A stretch of DNA of 64,000 bases from CAIWHR01 sp963788185 (GCA_963788185.1 CAWBGE010000017.1:1005931-1069930), one strand, 5' to 3'; positions 28,944 through 37,043 are shown, counted from the stretch's first letter. Numbers and translations: made by a program. Notes: generated by a model from the sequence alone, not told the origin.

Positions 28944-30881
28944 GTGGCAGGAATCGTGTTGATCGCCCCCGACAAGCAGGTCTTCCTGCAGGGCAAGACG
29001 CTGGCTCGGGAATTCGGCGCCGAGCTCGACATGGAAATCTTCCTGGCGCGCGAAGACCGGGCCGTCGCCTTGGCCCGAAAGCTGGAAGCCCGTGACGTCG
29101 ACGTCATCATTTCGCGAGGCGGGACCGCTCGCCTGATCGCGCAGGCCGACGTGCGCATTCCGGTCGTGGAAATCCCGGTGACCGCGGAAGACCTGGTGTT
29201 CATGATGCGGGAAGCGCGAAGGATCACCGGGCTCGAGCATCCGCGCGTCCTCATTGCCGTGTTCACCAACTGGCTGCGCGATGCCATGACCGTGGCCGGG
29301 ATCATGGGCATCGAACTGACGGTGTACGCGCGGGAAACGGAGGCGGATACGCACGCCATCATCGAGCGGATCGATCGGCTCGATCCGGATGATTTCGACA
29401 TCGTCGTCGCCGGCAAGAAGACACTCCTAACGGCGGCCAGGCGTGGGTTCAAGACCCTGCCGACGAGCACCGGCCTTCTCGCGCTGAAGAACGCCATCCT
29501 GGAAGCCCGGCGCGTTGCGCTGGGAAGAAAGATCGAAAAGGAGCATGCCGAACGCTTTACGACGCTCGTCCAGTACGCGTCCGAAGGAATCATCAGCGTG
29601 GACCCGCACGGGGTCATCCAGGTCCTCAATCCGGCGGCAGAGCAGTTCCTCCACTGCGAAGCGCAAGAGATGCTCGGGCAGCGGATCGACAGTTGCCTGC
29701 ACTTCGTAGATGTCGATGGCTGCCTGACCAGGGGACAGGAGTCGATCGGACAGACCGTGCAGTGGGGGAATGTCTGGCTCTCCTTCAGCATCGCGCCCAT
29801 CCTGGTCAACGGCCATGTCGCGGGCGCCATCGTCACGTTCCAGGACATCACGCGGATCCAGGAAATGGAGGCGAGATTCAGGAACGAAGTGCTGGCAAAG
29901 AAGTTTCTGGCGCGCTACACGTTCGACGACATCGTCGGCAGGTCGCCTCGGATAGAGGAGGCCAAACGGATTGCCCGGGAAATGGCGGCAGTAGAAGCGA
30001 CGGTTCTGGTCGGCGGCGAGTCCGGAACGGGAAAGGAACTCTTCGCGCAGAGCATTCACAATGCCAGCCCGAGAAAAAACGGTCCATTCGTTGCCCTCAA
30101 CTGCGCGGCGCTCCCGCCGAACCTGCTTGAAAGCGAACTGTTCGGCTACGTCGAAGGCGCATTTACGGGAGCGACCAAGAGAGGGAAGCCGGGGCTTTTC
30201 GAGATGGCCCACCGGGGATCTATCTTTCTCGACGAAATATCGGAGATGGACAAGTACGGCCAGAGTCGGTTGTTGCGCGTGTTGCAGGAAAAGCAGGTGA
30301 TGCGCCTCGGCGACGAAAAGAACATCCCGGTCAATGTTCGGGTCATCGCGGCGACGAATCAGGATCTTGCCGATATGGTCAGCCGGGGATCGTTCCGTCA
30401 GGATCTCTACTATCGGCTCAAGGTGCTCACGGTCAAACTCCCGCCGTTGCGCATGAGAGTGGGAGATGTGGAGATCCTGGCGGAGTTCTTCATCAGGAAA
30501 TACAACCAGCTGTACGGCAGGCACCTGAGGCTTACGCCAGGGGCGTATGAGTACCTCGCGCAACGGGCCTGGCCGGGGAACATCAGAGAGCTGATGTCCT
30601 TCGTCGAGAGACTGGTCGTCATCGCCAGCGAAACGATCATTACCCCGGCCGTGTTCCAGAATTATTCCGAAGACTTTGACGAGAGCGATTCGCCTGCCTT
30701 GGCAGACAGCCGTCGTCCTGCAACGAAATCTCTGTCCGAAAGGGATGCGATTCTGAAGGTGCTGGAAGAATGCAATCAGAACCGGAAACGGGCAGCGAAA
30801 CTGCTGGGGATCGACAGAACCACGCTCTATCGAAAGCTGAAACGGCACGGGCTTTCGGCGTGCAAGAGCGACGCAGCCTGA
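28944..30881 (+). CDS. Sigma-54-dependent activator (PrpR_N-PAS-AAA-Fis)
   Basis: 645 residues from a GTG with GGAGG seven bases upstream; an ATG at 28806 would add 46 unsupported residues. The N-terminal ~170 residues form a PrpR_N ligand-sensing domain (DVIISRGGTARLIAQ). A PAS domain follows (YASEGIISVDPHG). The AAA+ domain has Walker A GESGTGKE, the sigma-54 contact loop EGAFTGAT and Walker B SIFLDEISEM. It ends in a Fis-type HTH (NRKRAAKLLGIDRTTLYRKL). It is divergent from the operon with the sigma-54 promoter and is the obvious activator. PrpR_N proteins typically sense an organic acid or its CoA or phosphate derivative. Confidence 0.92.
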   Translation: MAGIVLIAPDKQVFLQGKTLAREFGAELDMEIFLAREDRAVALARKLEARDVDVIISRGGTARLIAQADVRIPVVEIPVTAEDLVFMMREARRITGLEHPRVLIAVFTNWLRDAMTVAGIMGIELTVYARETEADTHAIIERIDRLDPDDFDIVVAGKKTLLTAARRGFKTLPTSTGLLALKNAILEARRVALGRKIEKEHAERFTTLVQYASEGIISVDPHGVIQVLNPAAEQFLHCEAQEMLGQRIDSCLHFVDVDGCLTRGQESIGQTVQWGNVWLSFSIAPILVNGHVAGAIVTFQDITRIQEMEARFRNEVLAKKFLARYTFDDIVGRSPRIEEAKRIAREMAAVEATVLVGGESGTGKELFAQSIHNASPRKNGPFVALNCAALPPNLLESELFGYVEGAFTGATKRGKPGLFEMAHRGSIFLDEISEMDKYGQSRLLRVLQEKQVMRLGDEKNIPVNVRVIAATNQDLADMVSRGSFRQDLYYRLKVLTVKLPPLRMRVGDVEILAEFFIRKYNQLYGRHLRLTPGAYEYLAQRAWPGNIRELMSFVERLVVIASETIITPAVFQNYSEDFDESDSPALADSRRPATKSLSERDAILKVLEECNQNRKRAAKLLGIDRTTLYRKLKRHGLSACKSDAA

Positions 30882-30964
30882 AAAGCAAGGACTCCCGCGT
30901 TTGGTTCAACGGGGGCCGAACCCCGTGGAGCGGCCGAGGCGCCACGATCGACACCCGGCAGAGG

Positions 30965-31279
30965 TCAGGTGCGGGGCCTCAGCAGCCGCTCCCGTTCACG
31001 TTTGTCGCGGATGTGAACATAGCCGCGCACCAGTGCCACCAGCGAAATCAGAGCCAGCAGCGGGTACGCGAAATAGAGCGGCGTTCGCTTCATGCACGCG
31101 TCGCCGCTGCACAACTCGCCGGCCTTCATTCCCAGTTCGTAGACGAGGTACAGAACCCACATAGCCGTTGCCAGCCACGCCGTGTGCGAGCGGGTCCATA
31201 GCGCGAGCGCCGCGAAAACGACTATTGGGACCGCTATCAGGATCGGGTGGTCGATCAGCAGGTAGAAGTACTCGGGCAT
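30965..31279 (-). CDS. Small multi-pass membrane protein, hypothetical
   Basis: 104 residues from the ATG of MPEYFYLLIDHP. Three hydrophobic segments are visible: HPILIAVPIVVFAALALW, HTAWLATAMWVLYLVYELGM and YFAYPLLALISLVALVRGYV. A short loop with two Cys (GELCSGDACMKR) separates the last two. The tail is basic (RDKRERERLLR). I recognise no family. It is convergent with the sigma-54 activator. Confidence 0.65.
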   Translation of the reverse strand: MPEYFYLLIDHPILIAVPIVVFAALALWTRSHTAWLATAMWVLYLVYELGMKAGELCSGDACMKRTPLYFAYPLLALISLVALVRGYVHIRDKRERERLLRPRT

Positions 31280-31514
31280 GGGTTCCACCGGAATCGTTAG
31301 TCGCCAATTTGATCGAGCGCCTTGTCCGCAATCGTATGCCCTTACGCCCGCGCGCGCCAACGTTGGCTCAGCCGGCGCGCGGGGCGCTGCCGGAAATGGT
31401 GAAGCGCGGGACTTTGCATCGAATGGCTGGACACCTGCCGGGCGGCTGCTGGCTGATCCGATAGCCACCATCCGCACGCGCCTTGTACCAACGAGGCGCG
31501 CACCCCGCACTCCC

Positions 31515-31670
31515 TCAAGGTTCCGAGCGTCCCTCTTGCTGCCAATAGTACCTGACGGTGTCTCGCTCACGCTTTTTGCGGCGCAGCCAGTACCGCCGAG
31601 CCGCCTCACCGACAAGCACGAGAACAACCAAGAAGACGCCGACAAGAGGTGGTCCATCGCTGGCTGACAT
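31515..31670 (-). CDS. Tiny single-pass membrane protein, paralogue A
   Basis: 51 residues. A single hydrophobic helix (PLVGVFLVVLVLVGEAARRY) is followed by a strongly basic stretch (WLRRKKRERD) and a YYWQ motif. It is clearly homologous to the 54-residue protein at 32317-32481 on the other strand: EAARRY, LRR and YYWQ are shared in the same order. The predicted topology is N-out/C-in with a cytoplasmic basic tail. An FNR-type box lies 43.5 bases upstream of the start codon, so expression may be oxygen-dependent. Function is unknown. Confidence 0.65.
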   Translation of the reverse strand: MSASDGPPLVGVFLVVLVLVGEAARRYWLRRKKRERDTVRYYWQQEGRSEP

Positions 31671-31706
31671 AGCGGCCAATTGTCGGTTGTACTAAACAAA
31701 TTGACC

Positions 31707-31720
31707 TTGATGTGCGTCAA
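31707..31720 (-). promoter_or_regulatory. FNR/DNR-type box upstream of tiny membrane protein A
   Basis: On the minus strand TTGACGCACATCAA fits TTGAY-N4-ATCAA. Its centre is 43.5 bases from the ATG, the same distance as in the paralogous gene. Confidence 0.6.
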
Positions 31721-31910
31721 CATGTCGCGGTGGCATCCACAGTGTCTGCGCGGACACCTCGTCCAGCTAACCACTGCAGAAACTTCCCCACCGTGTGAAT
31801 GACCACCGACGACAAATCACGAACCGCCGGCGACATTGACCGCCATCAACGCCTGGGCGACGCGGCGGCGCATCATCGGCTCTGGATTACCGGAAGCTTG
31901 GGGAGGACCG

Positions 31911-32169
31911 ATGACATCCGAGTTGAACGCTGACGTCGCGAGCGCTTTGGCTAAAGTGGATGTTCTACGTCCCCGGTGATTTCCTCATTGGCATGTTCCT
32001 GAACACGGGGCCGGGCGACATTTGGGGGTTGTCCCCCGCGAGCTTTGGCGGCTGGAAGTCGGCTGTCGCGTCTGTGTGGGCCTGGGCGCTTTTCGCAAGC
32101 CTCCTGTCTCTGCTTGTCTACATGGTGCGGCTGGCGCTGCGAGGGGGCCAGACGAGACCGACGACCTAG
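31911..32169 (+). CDS. Small membrane protein, hypothetical, possible frameshift near the start
   Basis: The secure part is a 69-residue frame from ATG 31960 with two hydrophobic stretches (DFLIGMFLNTGPGDIWGL and VWAWALFASLLSLLVYMVRL). That ATG has no good ribosome site. Upstream, GGGAGG precedes an ATG at 31911 whose frame (MTSELNADVASALAK) runs into the longer frame if one A of AAA near 31953 is removed, giving a roughly 85-residue protein. Without that change the upstream frame stops after 22 codons. I recognise no family. It lies between the two tiny paralogous membrane genes. Confidence 0.45.
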
Positions 32170-32266
32170 GAACGCGCAGGCGCGACGATCGCATCGCCGG
32201 ATGCATCGCCACGGCCGAGGCTCCGCATCGCGCGGCGGTCGGGGAATAACCCTATCGTTTTATGCG

Positions 32267-32290
32267 TTGACGTACATCAAGATGTACGTC
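32267..32290 (+). promoter_or_regulatory. FNR/DNR-type box overlapping a perfect 10-bp inverted repeat
   Basis: TTGACGTACATCAA (32267-32280) fits TTGAY-N4-ATCAA and is centred 43.5 bases before the ATG of the downstream gene. Overlapping it, GACGTACATC and GATGTACGTC (32269-32290) form a perfect 10-base inverted repeat with an AA spacer, possibly a second operator. Confidence 0.6.
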
Positions 32291-32316
32291 CGCACGGCGC
32301 GGAGAATCCCTGCCTT

Positions 32317-32481
32317 ATGTCCGTCGACCTTGGTTTGGCGCTTATCGGCGTCCTCTTGATCATCCTCGTTCTCGTCCGCGAAGCGGCGCGACGGTACAAG
32401 CTGCGCCGGGAACGCAAGCGACGCATCGCCCAGTACTACTGGCAGCCGAAGGAAACTTTCGGAACGCCGACGCAGCAGTAG
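32317..32481 (+). CDS. Tiny single-pass membrane protein, paralogue B
   Basis: 54 residues. A single hydrophobic helix (LALIGVLLIILVLVREAARR) leads into a basic stretch (KLRRERKRR) and YYWQPKE. It is homologous to the 51-residue protein encoded about 650 bases away on the opposite strand, sharing EAARRY, LRR and YYWQ. Both genes have an FNR-type box at the same distance upstream, so they look like a duplicated regulon member. Function is unknown; small proteins of this shape can be accessory subunits of respiratory complexes. Confidence 0.65.
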   Translation: MSVDLGLALIGVLLIILVLVREAARRYKLRRERKRRIAQYYWQPKETFGTPTQQ

Positions 32482-32559
32482 CGCCCTACCGTTCTCGGAA
32501 ACCGGCGTCGCGGAAAAGGCAACCCAGAATTCTGCATCCCACGATCCCGAAGAGCGCAA

Positions 32560-33576
32560 TCAATATTGCATGCCCAGTCCGAGGGTCCATCCACGGACGC
32601 CGGAGCCGAACAGGTACGCTGCCTGAAAGCGGACGCGCTCGGCCTTCGGCGCATCCCGCGTGATCGGCACCTCGAGCCCGCCCCCCACCTCAGCGACAGC
32701 ATCGAATCCAAGCACGTCGCGATTGGCGCCGAAGAAGCCGGCGTAGCTGCCGTAGGTCACCCAGCGGATGCTGCGGTCGAACGCCTTCCACTCGGTCGGG
32801 TGCAGGTACTCGACCCGCACCGAGTAGATGTTGGTCGCCTCGCGGAAGCGCTGAACCGGGTCGGTCTCGTCGAAGCTCGCGATCCACGAGCGCGCGACGT
32901 GGCCGCGCACCCGGGCCCTGCCCTCTCCCACCACGTCGGTCCATTCGACCGCAACCCCCGGGGTTACCAGCCACGCGTCGGCGTTCCAGTTGAACAGCAA
33001 TCCATCCAGAAGAGGCTGCAGTACCGTGGCGGACCCGCCATAGCTTGCGCGGTTCTGGAGGCGCGCTAGCGCCACGTCGACCGCGGGCTCGATGGAGAAG
33101 CCGCTCCCGAGCCTGAACTTCGCGAGCACCCCTGCGCCCATGCTGTAGGCCGTCCACTTGCTGCCAAAGGTTCCTGCCGTATCCGCCGTCGGATTCCAGA
33201 GGAAGTCCTGCTTAAACTGCAACCAGCCCGCTTCGGCTTTCCAGTACAGATCGGCATCATCGGACAGCGTGAGCCACTTCGCCTGGTACGGCAGCCGAAG
33301 CACGTCGAGATTCGCGCTCGGATCGAGGTCGTCGATCCGGTAGCTGGCTGCGCTCAAGTCCGGCGTGGCCGACAGGTTGATCATCTGGGCGTAGCCGGCG
33401 CCAAGACGCGCGCTCGCCACCTGCGCGCGCACCTGGTCGGGAACCGGTTGGGCATCTAGCGCGCCGGCCAGCGCCACCGTTGTGGCGACGGCCGCCGTTC
33501 GGCGAAGGAGAACGTCAAATGACAGGCGAGCAGGCATGGAGGCAATCGGCTGTGGCGGGGTCAAGGGCAGGGACAT
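32560..33576 (-). CDS. Outer-membrane beta-barrel protein (autotransporter-barrel-like)
   Basis: 338 residues with an N-terminal signal-like region (LRRTAAVATTVALAGALDAQ). Alternating hydrophobic strands run to the C-terminus, which ends LGLGMQY, an aromatic terminal residue as required for Bam-dependent insertion. The layout resembles the solitary autotransporter-type barrels without passenger domain, but I am not certain of the family. An internal ATG at 33534 is an alternative start. It is the last gene of a five-gene minus-strand set of exported proteins. Confidence 0.65.
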   Translation of the reverse strand: MSLPLTPPQPIASMPARLSFDVLLRRTAAVATTVALAGALDAQPVPDQVRAQVASARLGAGYAQMINLSATPDLSAASYRIDDLDPSANLDVLRLPYQAKWLTLSDDADLYWKAEAGWLQFKQDFLWNPTADTAGTFGSKWTAYSMGAGVLAKFRLGSGFSIEPAVDVALARLQNRASYGGSATVLQPLLDGLLFNWNADAWLVTPGVAVEWTDVVGEGRARVRGHVARSWIASFDETDPVQRFREATNIYSVRVEYLHPTEWKAFDRSIRWVTYGSYAGFFGANRDVLGFDAVAEVGGGLEVPITRDAPKAERVRFQAAYLFGSGVRGWTLGLGMQY

Positions 33577-33585
33577 CCGAGCGGG

Positions 33586-34041
33586 TCAGCGGAACTGTCC
33601 GGGCGTTGTGGAAGGCGAACACGCATTCTCGGCCAGATACCTGCCCGCCACCCATCCGACGGTCCCCCGGTAGTCGACCTTGCACCAGCGCGGATTCTCT
33701 GCCGCGCGGCGACGCTTGTCTTCCTCGCTCAGCGCGGTGAACTCCCCGAAGCTGAGCCCGCCATGGCAGCCGAAGCTGCGCAGGCAGGTCGCGTACGAGG
33801 GGATGCGCGCGAGCGGCGACGACGCGGCCGACGGCTCCGCCCGCAGTATCACGTGGCGCCCCGGCGAGACGCCGCGAATGCGATAGTGATCGGGACCGTC
33901 CGCAGTCGCCTGCGCGGCACCGCCCGCCGTCACCACTACCGAAGCGACGGCGGCAAGCGCCGCGCGTCGGCACCGTCCCGATGACCGGGACGCGGACCGC
34001 GACTGCAGCGCCGCCAGCTCAGCCGCCATTGAGGAAGGCAT
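33586..34041 (-). CDS. Exported SH3-domain-like protein
   Basis: 151 residues. After a basic N-terminus there is a signal-like helix (AALAAVASVVVTAGGAAQA). A bacterial SH3-like domain follows: YRIRGVSPGRHVILRAEPS, then IPSYATCLRSFGCHGG, and WCKVDYRGTVGWVAGRYLAE near the end, the GWVxGxYL signature. Such domains bind peptidoglycan or cell-wall peptides in the periplasm. The start overlaps the upstream gene by about 20 bases; an ATG at 34029 (MAAELAAL) is also possible. Confidence 0.75.
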   Translation of the reverse strand: MPSSMAAELAALQSRSASRSSGRCRRAALAAVASVVVTAGGAAQATADGPDHYRIRGVSPGRHVILRAEPSAASSPLARIPSYATCLRSFGCHGGLSFGEFTALSEEDKRRRAAENPRWCKVDYRGTVGWVAGRYLAENACSPSTTPGQFR

Positions 34042-34774
34042 CGGGAATGTCGTAGCGCTCGTCGTCGCTCACCTTCACCACCGTCACGTCGCCCTGCCGC
34101 GCGGAGGTCACCGGATCCATAGTGTCCGCGGCGACCGGCTTGCCCTGAACGAACAGGATGCGCCGCTGCACTCCCACTGGGCCGATCACCTCGAAAGTCG
34201 CCGTGCCGTCGTTGCCGCGGCGGACGACGCCCGCCTTGCACGATTTCACGTCCGGGTGGTAGGGCAGCGTGCACTTCACCTCGGCAGTCGCGTGGTACGC
34301 CGTGCCCGCGACCTTCGCGTCCCGCGCCGTGGACAGCGGCGGCAGCGGCTTGCCGGTCACTGCCACGGTCAGCGTGTACTTCGACGACTCGTTCCGGCGC
34401 GCCGCCGGTCGCATCAGGTAGATGCGGATCGCGTAGTCGCCGTCGGCCGGCAGCATGCCCGACCATGACTGCTCTGCGGTCCTGTCGCTGACGTACATCG
34501 CGACGTTGGCCGAACCGGGAGGCAACACGTTGAAGAAGTTCTGCGGGTTCGTCCCCTGCAGCTTCACCTCCAGCGTCTGTCCCGCCGCCGCCCGCACCAG
34601 GTAGTCGACGTCGGCACCGCCCTTCAAGCTGCCCTCGATAGTCGCGGACGACGCGCCCTTCGCGAACGTCACGCGCTCCTTGCGCGGCGGCGGCGGTCCG
34701 TCGGCCGCAAGGACCGGCCCGACCAGGAACAGGATTGCGAAGGCGGCGAGCACCCGCGTTGTCATCGTCCTCAT
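34019..34774 (-). CDS. Inhibitor of g-type lysozyme-like periplasmic protein
   Basis: 251 residues from MRTMTTRVLAAF, with a signal peptide ending near VGPVLAADG. The N-terminal domain (FAKGASSATIEGSLKGGADV, FNVLPPGSANVAMYVSD, WSGMLPADGDYAIRIYLMR) matches proteins annotated as g-type lysozyme inhibitors with a pre-peptidase C-terminal-like fold. A second domain of about 100 residues contains two Cys (VKCTLPYHPDVKSCKAG). It is likely to protect peptidoglycan from host or predator lysozymes, or to bind cell-wall material. It overlaps the SH3-like gene, so the two are co-transcribed. Confidence 0.75.
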   Translation of the reverse strand: MRTMTTRVLAAFAILFLVGPVLAADGPPPPRKERVTFAKGASSATIEGSLKGGADVDYLVRAAAGQTLEVKLQGTNPQNFFNVLPPGSANVAMYVSDRTAEQSWSGMLPADGDYAIRIYLMRPAARRNESSKYTLTVAVTGKPLPPLSTARDAKVAGTAYHATAEVKCTLPYHPDVKSCKAGVVRRGNDGTATFEVIGPVGVQRRILFVQGKPVAADTMDPVTSARQGDVTVVKVSDDERYDIPDAFLNGG

Positions 34775-34782
34775 GTCATCGC

Positions 34783-34920
34783 TCACCAGATCGTGACGCG
34801 GTCGCCCGCATCGAGCCACATGCGGTCCCGGCGCGGATGCCGAACGCTTCGTAATACCCCTGTTCGTGCTGCGACGGCGCGGCCAACGACGAACGCCACG
34901 AGCAGCAAGGTGGGGAACAT
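34783..34920 (-). CDS. Very small exported protein, possibly frameshifted
   Basis: 45 residues, with an excellent GGAGGGAG before the ATG and a signal-like N-terminus (MFPTLLLVAFVVGRAVAA). The tail reads MWLDAGDRVTIW and stops nine bases before the lysozyme-inhibitor-like gene. Between them another frame gives the protein-like QHEQGYYEAFGIRAG, so two compensating single-base errors could hide a slightly different product. I recognise no family. Confidence 0.35.
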   Translation of the reverse strand: MFPTLLLVAFVVGRAVAARTGVLRSVRHPRRDRMWLDAGDRVTIW

Positions 34921-34948
34921 TGCGCGTGCTCCCTCCAAGCCCTGATGC

Positions 34949-35302
34949 CTAGTTGCCGCTCCATCCGCCGCCGCCGTCCGGCGTCCATCCCAGCTCGCGA
35001 ACCGACGACACCTTGTCGTTCATGCCCGTAGCGCGCAGCGACGGATATTCTCCGGGACCCAGCGTCACGCAACTGCCGCGGAAGTAAACATCGCCGCACA
35101 GCTGCCACTGGCCACCTCGCACCGTGACCGACGACACCTTGTCGTTGAACCCGCTGTCGTTGAGGTTGGACACACTGGAGGAGGCGCGATAGTTACGCCC
35201 AGTATAATTGTCGTTCTCGTACAGAACGATTTGCGCACTTGCCGCGAGTGCATGTGTGGCGGTCACGATGCCCACAGCGGCGACCTCATACCATTTCAGC
35301 AC
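34949..35302 (-). CDS. Beta/gamma-crystallin family exported protein
   Basis: 117 residues from a GTG with AAAGGGG seven bases upstream. A signal peptide (VAAVGIVTATHALAASAQ) precedes one crystallin domain of two Greek keys: IVLYENDNYTGRNYRA...NDKVSSVTV and GDVYFRGSCVTLGPGEYPS...NDKVSSVREL. The N-D/K-x-x-S-S calcium-binding signatures are present in both. Two Cys may form a disulfide. It is probably a calcium-binding periplasmic or surface protein and the first gene of the exported-protein cluster. Confidence 0.85.
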   Translation of the reverse strand: MLKWYEVAAVGIVTATHALAASAQIVLYENDNYTGRNYRASSSVSNLNDSGFNDKVSSVTVRGGQWQLCGDVYFRGSCVTLGPGEYPSLRATGMNDKVSSVRELGWTPDGGGGWSGN

Positions 35303-35537
35303 TTCGGTTCCCCTTTCGATTTCTTGACGCAACGCGCGCCAGGAACGGCGACACGCAGACGTTGGACATTCGGGCGCATCCATCGACCGCGGTCTGCGCG
35401 GTCGAGCCAGCATGGACGACGCGGCGGCACGATGGCACGAGACAACCCCTCAAGTCGGCGATGCGCGTCAGAACGGTAAGATATCAAACGCTTGAATATG
35501 GCACTATCCAGAAACCGAGCAAATCCACGATCGGGGG

Positions 35538-36521
35538 TTGGACAAATGCGATTCCGATGTGTTCAGCCCCCCGCCATCGCACTCATCCCGGTTCCAATCG
35601 GACCACCTCGACGAAATCCACGCGTTCATCGCCGCATACGACGGCAGTCACCGGCGGGCGGCACTGGGCCACGGACCGCTCGGATATTCGATGCAAGCCG
35701 TGCGTTGCGGCGGCGTCGACCTCGGTTGGGGGCTGACCCGCGCACGTCAGATGATCCGCAGCGTTCCGCAAGACGCGATCCTGCATCTGCCGCTCGGACG
35801 AAGGCAGGTTTACGCCGTGGGCGGCAGGACGCTGGAAGCGCGCGCCGACACCGCCGTCCTGCTCGCCCCGGGACAGGAATACACGCTCTACTTCGAGCCC
35901 GACAACTGCCTGGTTGCGCTGCGCATTCCCGGTTCCGAAGTCGCGGACGAGCTCGTCAGTCGCGACCCGGCAGCGGCGCTGGCGAGCCGGAACACGCGCG
36001 AGATCCCGCTGGCGAGCGGGCGGCTGAGCACACTCGCCGCCATGCACCGCACTTTGGTCGACGCCACGAAGCCGTCGACCGAGAGCGCTTCCGCGCCCCC
36101 TGCCAAGCAACTGGAGGCGCGTCTTTGCAGTTGGATGGCGGACCAACTCCTCGGGACTCGCCCTTCATCCTCGACGCCCACGCTGGGGATCCAGCGCATC
36201 CGCACTGTCGAGGAGTGGATCGATGCCCACCTCGCGGACCCGATCACGCTCGGCCGCCTTTGCGCAGTGGCCGGAGTCGGCGATCGCTACCTCGAGTCTG
36301 CATTCCGGGCACATCGCGGCCAGACGCCGCTGCAATTCGTGATGGCCCGGCGGCTCGCGTGGGTGCGTCGGAGCCTTCTCGAATCCAAGCCGGGCGATTC
36401 GGTCACGCAACTCGCGCACAATGTCGGATTCGTCCATCTCGGCAGGTTCGCTGCCCGCTATCGGAGCGCCTACCGCGAGTCACGCTCGGCAACACTCCGG
36501 CACAGCATGAGCCGGACCTGA
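35538..36521 (+). CDS. AraC-family transcriptional regulator
   Basis: 327 residues from a TTG start preceded by GGGGG. The N-terminal 200 residues are a ligand-sensing domain of the AraC_binding_2/cupin-like type (ILHLPLGRRQVYAVGGRTLE, APGQEYTLYFEPDN). The C-terminal ~100 residues hold two HTH motifs (ITLGRLCAVAGVGDRYLESAF, then VTQLAHNVGFVHLGRFAARY). It is divergent from the crystallin-led cluster across 235 bases and is the best local candidate to regulate it, which is an inference from position. Confidence 0.85.
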   Translation: MDKCDSDVFSPPPSHSSRFQSDHLDEIHAFIAAYDGSHRRAALGHGPLGYSMQAVRCGGVDLGWGLTRARQMIRSVPQDAILHLPLGRRQVYAVGGRTLEARADTAVLLAPGQEYTLYFEPDNCLVALRIPGSEVADELVSRDPAAALASRNTREIPLASGRLSTLAAMHRTLVDATKPSTESASAPPAKQLEARLCSWMADQLLGTRPSSSTPTLGIQRIRTVEEWIDAHLADPITLGRLCAVAGVGDRYLESAFRAHRGQTPLQFVMARRLAWVRRSLLESKPGDSVTQLAHNVGFVHLGRFAARYRSAYRESRSATLRHSMSRT

Positions 36522-36735
36522 AATTGATTGTTTGGCGCGGAGACTCTGATCGCCCTGCCCCGATTGGCTCCCGACTAGCCGACCAGGATGGCGGCTTCGA
36601 CCCGTTGCCGACTATGTGCCGCGCAGGAAGCAGACTTTGCATCCGGAGGGAGCCGCCGTTCAGCCTTCGGAACCGGGGTCCCTCGATTTGGTATCGCCAA
36701 CGCCAACGCGGTGGATCCCTGCGATCGCGGGGGCA

Positions 36736-37010
36736 TCACAATCCACCGCCCCAGCGGTATTGCCACGCCACCCCGATGAGGTCGTAGTCGTTACCGGTGC
36801 GTGCCGACACCCCGCTGCTGGCGTAGATCTTGACCGAATTCTCCCGGTTCACTGGAAACGCCAAAGTCCCCCCGAGGCGCCAGTTCTGCTGCAGGTCGCT
36901 GTTCAACACGTCGTTCATGGTTGTTCGACCGCCGACGAAATACGTGGCATCGAGCGAAGCCCAGATATCTTCGCTGTAGTTGCCATTCGTCGTTCTGCTC
37001 GAGCAATCGT
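36736..37010 (-). pseudogene. C-terminal fragment of a MetA-type outer-membrane transporter
   Basis: About 90 residues similar to the end of proteins annotated as phenol meta-degradation-type transporters: DIWASLDATYFVGGRTTMND, LGGTLAFPVNRENSVKIYAS, then the barrel terminus DYDLIGVAWQYRWGGG. The N-terminal two thirds are missing; unrelated sequence and then a phage terminase fragment on the other strand take their place, so the gene was truncated by rearrangement. Confidence 0.6.
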
Positions 37011-37043
37011 AGCGCCTACTTTGGGGCGACTTTGGACGAGTAA

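Noticed and set aside
28694..29851. A 385-codon minus-strand frame opposite the sigma-54 activator
   Set aside because: Ser/Arg-rich with no domains; the plus strand has the AAA and HTH motifs, and the frame would overlap the sigma-54 promoter.
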